Positions 13,446-21,147 of a DNA stretch of 44,819 nt are shown here, piece by piece. The notes beneath the pieces were generated by a model. The model made no database searches. It was given only the letters and a program-made list of their open reading frames with translations, and was not told the DNA's origin. A program made the translations under genes and the position numbers. The stretch's first letter is position 1; each line of letters begins with the position of its first letter. This stretch comes from Oscillospiraceae bacterium (GTDB taxonomy: Bacteria; Bacillota; Clostridia; Oscillospirales; Oscillospiraceae), in contig JAAWBZ010000167.1 of the NCBI GenBank assembly GCA_022792945.1, forward strand, positions 1 through 44,819. The letters run 5' to 3'.

Positions 13446-15992
13446 ATGAAAAAAGTAAAGATCCATCTGCTCGACAGATGTTACGCCCAAAAACCGAGAG
13501 ACAAGAGAGAATTTGTCCGAATCAACAACGATATCACAAAAAAAGTATCCGAGATCGATATCCGTACATTTGCTAAAGAGGTAGGTATAAACGGGAGACC
13601 GTTCACACCAGCACTATTCCACGGCGGGAGGAATACAGAAAATTTTGCACAGGCACAAGTATACGCATTAGACTTTGATGATGGGATCACAGTAGATGAG
13701 TTCCTGGCCAGGGCAGAGAGATACCAGGTCTTACCAGCATTCGTCTACGCTACATACAACCATTCAGAGGAAGCCCCACGGTTCAGGGCTGTCTTCATCA
13801 ACGACCTCCCTGTCAAGGATCGGCACACAGCCTCCATCATCATCGGCCTCTTACACCAGATATTCCCAGAGGCCGATAGGAACTGTAAGGACGTAAGCCG
13901 GCTCTATCTAGGCGGGAAAGGGCTGCTCTATGAGGACATGGACGCTGAGATCAATATAAAGGACCTATCCATCAGTATACAGGAAAGATCGCTGACAGAA
14001 AACAACAAGAACCATGCCAGAGATATAAAAAGCTTTGGAAAGAAATATGGCATAAAGGTCAGGGATAATGTCCTGATGATCCATCACGTCCTAGACAATG
14101 GACAGACAGAGATATTGTCGGAGGGCGGATATATCTTATTGAAGGATGGGGATGCCCCATCTCCCTGTTATATGATTGAAATGGAAACCTCTGCGTCCGC
14201 CCAGCCGGAGCATCCCCAGGGTAAAAAAGATATCCGCCCCATCCAGAACAAGTCTTATCAGGAGATCGCGGACATATGCCCATTGTTCAGGGACTTTTAC
14301 GAAAAGGACCTGCCCCACCAGCAGAAATTCTTCCTCGCGACAAACCTCCTACATGTCAAAGGCGGGCAAAAGCTATTCTTCGACGGCCTGGCCGACCATC
14401 AGGAAAGATGGAAGACACAATGGAAATACATCAAAGCTACGGGATATACACCGGAGAAATGCTGTAACGCTGGCTGCCCCTATGAAGATATTTGCAGATG
14501 CCGGAGCCTGTACCACAAACTCTCCAGTCGGATAAAACGTGTAGAAGATGATAACTATTATGTGCAGCTGGATGAAGCATCCTATATGTTAGACATGGCA
14601 TTGAAAAGCGCACTGCTCCAGGGATCCAACGGGATACATCTGATCAGGGCGCAGACCTCGATCGGAAAAACGACAGCTTACTGCAGGATAGCCCGATATT
14701 GGAACGGCAGGAGGCCCCTGATGATAGCTGTGCCAACTATGGATCTGCAACGCCAGGTCGAGAAGGATCTATGGGAGTATGGAGTGGATACCTATACGAC
14801 CCCCAATGTGTTAGAGACTCTACGCGCATTGGGTCTGGAAGACCTAGAACTCGATGTCATAAAACTATACGAGACCGGGTTTGGCCACAGAGTGAAAAAA
14901 ACGATCAAGAGATATCTCAAAGAAAACCAGACAGATCTGGATAGAGCCACAAAACAGGGATTGGAACAATATCTACAGGCCCATAAAAAACTCAACGGCC
15001 AAAAATGTGTGGTCACCACCCATGCCATGCTCCTCGCATTACCCGTTGAGACGTTAAAGCAATATGAAATCATCGTGGACGAGGATATCCTGATGGCAGT
15101 GTTCAAAAACACAGGTTCGATACCTTTCTATGAACTGCAGGCCCTATCGGAGAGTGGGATGCTCCCAGCCTTCATGGCATCCGGGATCCGGGATATATTG
15201 GGGATGGAAGACGGATATACCGGGCAGACCAGCCTCGGCGGGATAAGTAAAGATGCCTTGGATATGCTCTATGACCGGGGCCTGCCCATCCATTCCCCTG
15301 TTCCGGAATTCCTCACCAGTTCAACCTTCCATGTAGATGTGCAGGAAGAACAAGTGCACTATTTTAAAGCAAAAAAAATCCCAGACGTCAAGCTCGTGAT
15401 CGTATCCGCATCCCTAAACGAAAAACTCTACAGGGACTACTGCCATGGCAGATATATCCATTACACAGATATCCCGCTGGTCCAGTATCAGGGAAAGCTG
15501 ATCCAGTACACCGCATATTCCATGAGCCGGAGCTGTATCGACGACCTGGGATACGACCTCGTAAAAGAGCGTATACAGAAGATCACACAGAAGGACAGCA
15601 TGAACTGGATCACTTTCAAAAAGTTTGACAAGGGGAAAGGCATCTATTTCGGAAAGAGCGAAGGCTTTAACCGCTATAAGGGCCAGGACCTGGTGGTCTT
15701 GGGGACGCCATATAACGTACCGTTCATGTACCAACTGATCGGGAAGTATCTTGGATATGAGCAGAAGGGGCGTATGAGCATCACCAGGGTGGAACACAAT
15801 GGATATTCGTTCCCCATCATGACATTCAAGGATCCTGATATGCGGAACTTGCAGTTCCATTTCATGGAGAGCGAACTGGAACAGGCGATCGGGAGGGCGA
15901 GGCTCCTGCGGTATCCTTGCACAGTGTACCTATTTTCAAATTTTCCATGCAGACAGGCTAAGATCATACAAGATGAGTATATCATGGAGTGA
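13446..15992 (+). CDS. Primase-helicase replication protein
   Basis: Protein of 848 aa. The N-terminal about 170 residues resemble an archaeo-eukaryotic-type primase/RepB domain: D76-F-D78-D79 in YALDFDDG, then AFVYATYNHSEEAPRFRAVF and DVSRLYLGGKG. A cysteine cluster CCNAGCPYEDICRC (about 340-353) is a likely zinc site. The C-terminal half is a superfamily 2-like helicase: TSIGKTT (Walker A, K408), IIVDED (DE box, D545-E546), VIVSASLN and Q813AIGRAR819 (motif VI). The expected roles are priming and unwinding the element's DNA. AGGAGG lies 7 bases before ATG. The gene probably belongs to an integrated plasmid or ICE-like replicon with the recombination genes at 31.6-35.2 kb. Confidence 0.82.
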   Translation: MKKVKIHLLDRCYAQKPRDKREFVRINNDITKKVSEIDIRTFAKEVGINGRPFTPALFHGGRNTENFAQAQVYALDFDDGITVDEFLARAERYQVLPAFVYATYNHSEEAPRFRAVFINDLPVKDRHTASIIIGLLHQIFPEADRNCKDVSRLYLGGKGLLYEDMDAEINIKDLSISIQERSLTENNKNHARDIKSFGKKYGIKVRDNVLMIHHVLDNGQTEILSEGGYILLKDGDAPSPCYMIEMETSASAQPEHPQGKKDIRPIQNKSYQEIADICPLFRDFYEKDLPHQQKFFLATNLLHVKGGQKLFFDGLADHQERWKTQWKYIKATGYTPEKCCNAGCPYEDICRCRSLYHKLSSRIKRVEDDNYYVQLDEASYMLDMALKSALLQGSNGIHLIRAQTSIGKTTAYCRIARYWNGRRPLMIAVPTMDLQRQVEKDLWEYGVDTYTTPNVLETLRALGLEDLELDVIKLYETGFGHRVKKTIKRYLKENQTDLDRATKQGLEQYLQAHKKLNGQKCVVTTHAMLLALPVETLKQYEIIVDEDILMAVFKNTGSIPFYELQALSESGMLPAFMASGIRDILGMEDGYTGQTSLGGISKDALDMLYDRGLPIHSPVPEFLTSSTFHVDVQEEQVHYFKAKKIPDVKLVIVSASLNEKLYRDYCHGRYIHYTDIPLVQYQGKLIQYTAYSMSRSCIDDLGYDLVKERIQKITQKDSMNWITFKKFDKGKGIYFGKSEGFNRYKGQDLVVLGTPYNVPFMYQLIGKYLGYEQKGRMSITRVEHNGYSFPIMTFKDPDMRNLQFHFMESELEQAIGRARLLRYPCTVYLFSNFPCRQAKIIQDEYIME

Positions 15993-16037
15993 AACTCTGG
16001 CATAAATGTGAGAGATATATAATCCCAGATAGATAGT

Positions 16038-16120
16038 AAGATGTAAAAATGCAGTTTTCAGATCATATATCATGATAATGAGACTGATATACCAAGGGGA
16101 GCTAGAGATGATAGCTCCCC
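16038..16120 (+). promoter_or_regulatory. Conserved promoter-plus-hairpin module, copy 1
   Basis: AAGATGTAAAAA (16038-16049), 15 bases, ATATATCATGATAATGAGAC (16065-16084), then a hairpin GGGGAGCTA/TAGCTCCCC (16096-16120) and a ribosome binding site. The same layout occurs at 30264-30350 and 31334-31419. Confidence 0.65.
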
Positions 16121-16146
16121 ATCTTATCTTTGATCGGAGGGATATT

Positions 16147-16605
16147 ATGGGAGGACAAAAGATACAGATAGTGCATCTACAGATGGTAAAAGATACGGAG
16201 ATCGTCTATGGCAGAGAGGATATGGGCAACCCCAGGAAGGCAGCGAAGTTTGTAAAAGATTTCCTTGGTGACGTAGACAGAGAGTGCCTCGTAGTATGCG
16301 CAACGGATACAAGGTTACATCCTGTATATCTGCAGGTGGCGGGGATAGGAGCGATAAACTACTGCCCTGTCTCCATACCGGATATATTTAAAGCTGCCCT
16401 ATTGTCAAATGCCGCAGATATCATATTGTTCCACAAACACCCGGCGGGCGATGCCTCCCCCAGCACAGAAGATATATTGATAACAGAACGGGTGATGAAG
16501 GCTGGAGGACTGTTGGGGATCCCTCTCTTAGACCATACCATCTTAGGGGATAGAGGCCATTTTTATAGTTTCCGTGAAGAGAGCAGCCTCTTTACGAGCA
16601 GATGA
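16147..16605 (+). CDS. RadC-family JAB/MPN domain protein with intact metal site
   Basis: Protein of 152 aa corresponding to the RadC JAB domain without the N-terminal helix-hairpin-helix part. The metal-binding motif is complete: H96-K-H98-P-A-G-D102-A-S-P-S in FHKHPAGDASPSTED, followed by LGIPLLDHTILGDRGHFYSF. RadC proteins are common on plasmids, ICEs and phages; the old DNA-repair role is doubtful. The start at 16147 follows CGGAGGG by 7 bases; the longer reading from 16072 begins upstream of the hairpin and is rejected. It has a promoter/hairpin leader shared with two genes at 30-31 kb. Confidence 0.85.
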   Translation: MGGQKIQIVHLQMVKDTEIVYGREDMGNPRKAAKFVKDFLGDVDRECLVVCATDTRLHPVYLQVAGIGAINYCPVSIPDIFKAALLSNAADIILFHKHPAGDASPSTEDILITERVMKAGGLLGIPLLDHTILGDRGHFYSFREESSLFTSR

Positions 16606-16672
16606 CCGCGTATGGAGTAGCCAAGGGATAAAAAAGATAGGAAGATATATAAGTTCCGGAAAGGAGAAAGAG

Positions 16673-16909
16673 ATGATCCGTACGATATACAAAAACATAG
16701 CCACAGGGGAAAAAGGCGGGATACGACTGGAGACAGAAAAAGAGATCGCAGGTATCCTCTCCGATGAGAACGAAGACCCACAAGATCCGGAAGGATATCG
16801 GGATAAGATCTACCAAGCAGTATCCATCGCCGAGGAAGGGGGCTTCGTCATGGGATTCCAGTATGCAGTGGATCTACTCATGGAATGCATGGGAAAAAGA
16901 GGGCAATGA
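16673..16909 (+). CDS. Small acidic protein, DUF6809-like C terminus
   Basis: Protein of 78 aa, acidic, ending in EEGGFVMGFQYAVDLLMECM, which resembles the GFxxG helical C terminus of the DUF6809 group of small Firmicute proteins (tentative). The start at 16673 is set by AAAGGAG 6-8 bases upstream. It lies 67 bases after radC, probably co-transcribed. Function unknown. Confidence 0.6.
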   Translation: MIRTIYKNIATGEKGGIRLETEKEIAGILSDENEDPQDPEGYRDKIYQAVSIAEEGGFVMGFQYAVDLLMECMGKRGQ

Positions 16910-16962
16910 CACGCCCATACCGTGGATCCTCCCTGTGACCGCTATATCAACGATACAGCACT

Positions 16963-17283
16963 TCACTGGAGTATCTGGACGATCTTCAAGATACGCTCTT
17001 TCGTAGCAGCATCACATTTACGCAGTTCATGCAGGATAGCCTGGTCGATGGCAGAAAGAGGGTCTTTATATTCTTCTGCTAATATATGATCGACTGTCGT
17101 ATCAAGGGCATTACATACATGTACCAGCGTGGGGAGCGAGATCTTGGCACGGTCATTTTCGATATTACTGATATGGCTGGTGTTCACATCAGCCATATCA
17201 GCGATATACTCCTGTGTCAATCTCTTTTCTATACGTATATCCCTTATTTTTTTCCCAATCCTGCAAAAATCCAGGTCTTTCAT
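16963..17283 (-). CDS. XRE-family transcriptional regulator
   Basis: Protein of 106 aa with an N-terminal Cro/C1 helix-turn-helix: IGKKIRDIRIEKRLTQEYIA, then DMADVNTSHISNIENDRAKI and SLPTLVHVCNALDTTVDHIL. The C-terminal about 30 residues form a helical tail likely used for dimerisation. It is convergent with the radC operon. AAAGG lies about 9 bases upstream of the ATG. It is probably a repressor of nearby mobile-element genes. Confidence 0.87.
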   Translation of the reverse strand: MKDLDFCRIGKKIRDIRIEKRLTQEYIADMADVNTSHISNIENDRAKISLPTLVHVCNALDTTVDHILAEEYKDPLSAIDQAILHELRKCDAATKERILKIVQILQ

Positions 17284-17653
17284 CCTGTCTGGCCTTTCTA
17301 AGTAAGATCTATATATCTGATTGTAATATCTTTATATCAGTAGTATAATACGTTATAACTATATAGATCATATTTATAGATATACTTATGGCAATGGGAT
17401 GGAGGCGCATCATACGTTATGTGGATGGGATGACAACAATGTGGATATAAACGATGAGACTGGAGACTTTAGAAAAAACATACGGAAAAGATGCCGGAGA
17501 TATGCAACATCTTTGATCGAGGGATAGACAGGGAGGGGACAGAGTTGGACGGATCCATACCTGGCGCACACCTAAAGCCAGAGCCCTGCCCTCTGTAAAA
17601 TCCGCCCTGAAAGCCATCCTCCGATACAGGAGGCTATACAAAGGACAGCGCGT

Positions 17654-17890
17654 TTATCTAAAAAATTCCTCTATCGGAGTAGAGAGTACTTGCGATAGAC
17701 CCAGCAATTCGATATCCGTGACTGTACGTTTTTGCTCTTCTATACGTGAGATGGATCCCCGGCAGATATAGATAGCCAGAGTCTCTAACCTCGCAGAGAG
17801 TTCCTGCTGGCTCATACGTTTTTCTTTTCGCAACTGCTTCACTCTCTTACCCACCAGATTTCTTTCATTTCCTTCGATGATACGTGCCAT
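17654..17890 (-). CDS. XRE-family regulator, divergent from the WYL gene
   Basis: Protein of 78 aa with a Cro/C1-type fold: VGKRVKQLRKEKRMSQQELS, then the recognition-helix region CRGSISRIEEQKRTVTDIEL and a short tail. The ribosome binding site AAGGAGG lies 6 bases before ATG. Its upstream region carries two 17-base palindromes that overlap the likely promoter and leader, so autorepression is likely. It is divergent from the WYL regulator and may be one half of a switch controlling the downstream dynamin-HerA operon (inference). Confidence 0.87.
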   Translation of the reverse strand: MARIIEGNERNLVGKRVKQLRKEKRMSQQELSARLETLAIYICRGSISRIEEQKRTVTDIELLGLSQVLSTPIEEFFR

Positions 17891-17902
17891 GTTCTTCCTC
17901 CT

Positions 17903-17998
17903 TGTCTTGTTTCAAGACAGATTCCATGTTATACTAACATCTGACAGTTTCTGTCCTGTTTGAGGACAAAGTCCGTTCTGGTGGACAAAATATGTCCA
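17903..17998. promoter_or_regulatory. Operator cluster between XRE and WYL regulators
   Basis: Three 17-base inverted repeats: TGTCTTGTTTCAAGACA (17903-17919, perfect arms), TGTCCTGTTTGAGGACA (17952-17968, one mismatch) and TGGACAAAATATGTCCA (17982-17998, perfect arms). The first two share TGTCNTG-TTT arms and flank a reverse-strand TATAAC (17927-17932). The third has a different arm order. They probably bind the XRE and/or WYL proteins. Confidence 0.65.
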
Positions 17999-18112
17999 GA
18001 GTTAAAAATATCGAAAAAATTTATGGGGATGACAGCATATGTCCACCCTTTCTGTTATGATCATTGATGTAGGGCAGATGCGATCCAGACAGAGAAAGGA
18101 GGATCATCGGAC

Positions 18113-19066
18113 ATGAGAGATGAAGATAAGGCACAACGGGTCTTGTCCCTCTATACCCGCTTTATAGAAGGGAAAGTGATAAATAAGGAACAGGAGAGTT
18201 ACAGGTTTGGCGTGGCACAGCGGACCATCCAGAGGGACTTCGCAGACATCAAGCGTTTTTTGCATGAGCAGAACAGTAAGACTGGTAAGAGCGACGCCAT
18301 CGTCTTTGACGTGAACATCGGGGGATACCGCCTGCAGACAAAAGATCCGGGCCGATTGGTGCCAAAGGAAGCCCTGGCGGTCTGCAAAGTACTCCTGGAG
18401 AGCCGGTCATTAGTAAAAAAAGAGATGACCCCGATCATCAAAAAGATACTCTGTTCATGCGGCATGAAAGAAGACCAAAAGCTGGTAAAAGGATTCATCG
18501 CCAATGAGATGGAGCATTATGTTGAACTCCAGCACCAAAAAAAACTCCTGGATACACTGTGGGAATTGGAACAGGCAGTGAAAGAGCAGCGGTATGTGGA
18601 GATACACTATACAAAATTAAAGGGCCATCAGAGAGTGGTCCGGAAAGTCAGGCCTGTGGGTATCATGTTCTCTGAATTCTATTTCTACCTCACAGCCTTC
18701 ATCGAAGATATCAATAAGGAAAAAGAGTTCAAGGACCCCAACGATATGTTCCCAACGATCTACAGGATAGACAGGCTGGAGAGCATGCAGATCATGGAAG
18801 AGCATTTCCATATCCCCTATAGTGGAAGGTTCGAGGAAGGGGAATTCCGGAAACGGATCCAGTTTATGTACGGCGGACATCTGAAACGGATCCAGTTCAC
18901 ATATAAGGGCTATTCAGTGGAGGCCATATTAGACCGGCTGCCTACTGCAAAAGTCATAGAAGAGGTTGACGATGGGATCGTTATACAGGCGGAGGTCTTT
19001 GGGGATGGGATTGACAGATGGGTCAAGAGCCAGGGAGATGACATCTGCGATCTGACAAGCTGTTGA
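18113..19066 (+). CDS. WYL-domain transcriptional regulator
   Basis: Protein of 317 aa. An N-terminal DeoR-like winged helix (about 1-65, YRFGVAQRTIQRDFADIKRF) is followed by a linker and a WYL domain (about 140-230, with VEIHYTKLKGHQRVVRKVRP and the SEFYFYLTAF segment where WYL sits in other members) and a C-terminal extension (WCX-like). WYL proteins respond to nucleic-acid ligands and often repress phage-defence operons such as BrxR and CapW controlled systems (established). It lies 0.7 kb upstream of the dynamin-HerA genes on the same strand. AAAGGAGG precedes the ATG. No sensor beyond WYL is visible. Confidence 0.87.
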   Translation: MRDEDKAQRVLSLYTRFIEGKVINKEQESYRFGVAQRTIQRDFADIKRFLHEQNSKTGKSDAIVFDVNIGGYRLQTKDPGRLVPKEALAVCKVLLESRSLVKKEMTPIIKKILCSCGMKEDQKLVKGFIANEMEHYVELQHQKKLLDTLWELEQAVKEQRYVEIHYTKLKGHQRVVRKVRPVGIMFSEFYFYLTAFIEDINKEKEFKDPNDMFPTIYRIDRLESMQIMEEHFHIPYSGRFEEGEFRKRIQFMYGGHLKRIQFTYKGYSVEAILDRLPTAKVIEEVDDGIVIQAEVFGDGIDRWVKSQGDDICDLTSC

Positions 19067-19179
19067 TCTGCTAAATATGCATCCCAGATAATGAGCTGAT
19101 ACACTGCCCTATGTATCAAGATCAAGAGATATGCAAAAGGTGTATGCCCATAGATTAAAGCAGGAGGAGCATCTTATCA

Positions 19180-19305
19180 ATGCCAAACTATGTGTACATG
19201 AAATACATGAAAAGAAATAAAAGAAGCCCGTGCAACATCATATCTTTTTTAAAAACAAAAACAAATAGCATAAAACATGGAAGATACGATCAAAGTCCTA
19301 AATGA
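19180..19305 (+). CDS. Possible 41-aa basic peptide
   Basis: An open frame of 41 codons rich in Lys and Arg begins 6 bases after CAGGAGGAGC, a good ribosome binding site, between the WYL gene and the dynamin remnant. No family was recognised, and it overlaps the pseudogene start. It may be real or chance. Confidence 0.25.
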   Translation: MPNYVYMKYMKRNKRSPCNIISFLKTKTNSIKHGRYDQSPK

Positions 19306-19637
19306 ACTCAAGGAGATCGATCACACACATAATTGCCAGTCGAACGGATTGATAAGATCCTGGCTGAAATACCGGATGCCAAAGTATGCACGCCTATCAT
19401 CGGTAAATTCTCATCTGGAAAAAGTGCGCTGGTAAACACACTCCTTGGATATTCAAGGCGGATGTTCATGGAAGATATCCCCCCCAGAAACCGCAGTCCC
19501 AGCTGAGATTGTGTATAGCGATATGGGATCTGTCACTCTATATCATTAAAAATGGAGGACAGCAGGACATAGAGATTGAAGAGTATCGGGAAACTGAACT
19601 TGATGCCACACAGATCACCCTTATAAGGCTAGGATAA
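19277..19637 (+). pseudogene. Remnant of a dynamin-like GTPase gene
   Basis: Pieces of one dynamin-like protein can be read in three frames. Frame one starts MEDTIKVLNELKEIDHTH. After a frame change come VERIDKILAEIPDAKVCTPI and the P-loop GKFSSGKSALVNTLLGYSRR. A change in a run of six C (near 19480) leads to ETAVPAEIVYSDMGSVTLY, and another leads to KNGGQQDIEIEEYRETELDA before a stop near 19637. The rest of the G domain is missing. The intact relatives follow directly. The sequence differs from them (GKFSSGKS against MSAGKS and MSSGKS), so it is a distinct third family member that decayed, not a duplicate fragment. Confidence 0.8.
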
Positions 19638-19797
19638 AAGAATACATTTAATAGATATATCATTTTTGTAAAATATCAGGAGGATGCTGTTTTAAAAATT
19701 CAGGAGTATCCCCAAACGAACTGACGAAATAATTCAAATAAATGCAGTTATAATAAACGATAACACAACATAACAGGAAAGGAAAAAGGTATAAAAT

Positions 19798-21147
19798 ATG
19801 AATCAAAAAGACATTTTTGCAAGTGTACAGATCATAGCCTTTAATCCTATCTTAAAAGAAACTATTGACATACGAACACAATACTTTATGTATCTCAGAA
19901 AATTGATCCGTATCGTAAGATGGGATAAAAGGAAATACACAAAAGCACAGATTGCGTTTTACAAAAATGCTTTATGTGATAAACAAAAAGTACCTGCATA
20001 TAAAAAAGACATTTTTTTTGATCCTCACTTTTGCTGTCTACTGCCTCACGACCTGACACTAATGCTTGGATTTGACTCTAAAGTCGTTAAGTCAGGGAAG
20101 GTTAAAACAATGATCACCAAGATCATTTCTGACTTTGATCTATCATCTAAAGACGCGGCATTCTTTGCCTTGGAGTTTGAAGCTGCACTTGGCAGCTCAT
20201 CGGCGTGGGAAGATGTACTTAGAAGTGATCTGACTAGGGGATTCAAACACTATCTGAAGCTGGTCCAAAAAAATATCAACTTTATCAAGTCACAACCTTA
20301 CAATATTTTGATCACGGCAACCATGAGTGCTGGAAAATCAACACTCATAAATTCACTGGTGGGTAAAAACATCAGCCTTATGCAAAATATGGCTTGCACC
20401 AGTAAAATACACACCATTATTTCAAAACCTATCGAAGATGGTGTATCAAGTGAATATGACCATGATATTTCTCTGAACGCTTCAAAGGAAGAACTGTTAA
20501 GTGATAACAAGGACAATAAATCTTGCGAAATAACCGTTGGAACATTCTTTAATGGAGAACTTGGTGGTAAACGAATTATTTTGTTCGATTCTCCGGGAGT
20601 AAATTCAAGCGAAAATATAGAGCATACTGAAATCAGTCAACGTATGATCGAATCTCGAAGATACCACCTAATGGTTTATGTTCTCAACTCTACACAACTT
20701 GGCACTACTGATGATGAACATCATCTCGAAATTGTCCGACAGAGACTAGGTCGAACTAAGATAATCTTCGTCATGAACAAGGCTGACCAACTGATCTCAG
20801 AGGATGATAACTTTCTTGACACGATCGAAAGCCAAAGGAAGTTTCTCATATCCAAGGGATTCAAAAATCCACAGATCTGCCCCATTTCTTCTCGCGCAGC
20901 CTACTTGGTCAAGAAGAGTAAAATGGAAAAATTGAGCAGGATCGAACAAAGAGAAATGGAAAACTTTATGGACAAGTTTGAAAGGGAACGCTTGTCTGAT
21001 TATTACGAAGATAATCTTGGCTGTCCACATATCTCAGCGAACAATGAAGTAGATGCACTGTTTATAAATTGCGGATTTGCATATTTTGAAAAAATAATAG
21101 CAAATCTATATAACGGAGGTAATACAAATGACACAAGTATATGTTAA
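19798..21147 (+). CDS. Dynamin-like GTPase A
   Basis: Protein of 449 aa. After a 160-residue N-terminal helical region the GTPase domain has G1 MSAGKS (176-181), a G2 threonine in MACTSKIHT, G3 D264-S-P-G267, G4 NKAD (327-330) and a G5-like SSRAA segment. The helical assembly part after the G domain is short compared with full dynamins, so it may work only with its larger partner. The stop overlaps the start of GTPase B (20 bases), indicating coupled translation. Bacterial dynamins bind and remodel membranes, and some protect against phage lysis (DynA). It is the first intact gene of the proposed defence operon. A TATAAT at 19749-19754 is the nearest promoter-like signal. Confidence 0.88.
   Translation: MNQKDIFASVQIIAFNPILKETIDIRTQYFMYLRKLIRIVRWDKRKYTKAQIAFYKNALCDKQKVPAYKKDIFFDPHFCCLLPHDLTLMLGFDSKVVKSGKVKTMITKIISDFDLSSKDAAFFALEFEAALGSSSAWEDVLRSDLTRGFKHYLKLVQKNINFIKSQPYNILITATMSAGKSTLINSLVGKNISLMQNMACTSKIHTIISKPIEDGVSSEYDHDISLNASKEELLSDNKDNKSCEITVGTFFNGELGGKRIILFDSPGVNSSENIEHTEISQRMIESRRYHLMVYVLNSTQLGTTDDEHHLEIVRQRLGRTKIIFVMNKADQLISEDDNFLDTIESQRKFLISKGFKNPQICPISSRAAYLVKKSKMEKLSRIEQREMENFMDKFERERLSDYYEDNLGCPHISANNEVDALFINCGFAYFEKIIANLYNGGNTNDTSIC

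Noticed and set aside
17417..17641. 74-codon reverse open frame between the two XRE genes
   Set aside because: No ribosome binding site or recognisable fold; the region is better left as noncoding or decayed sequence.
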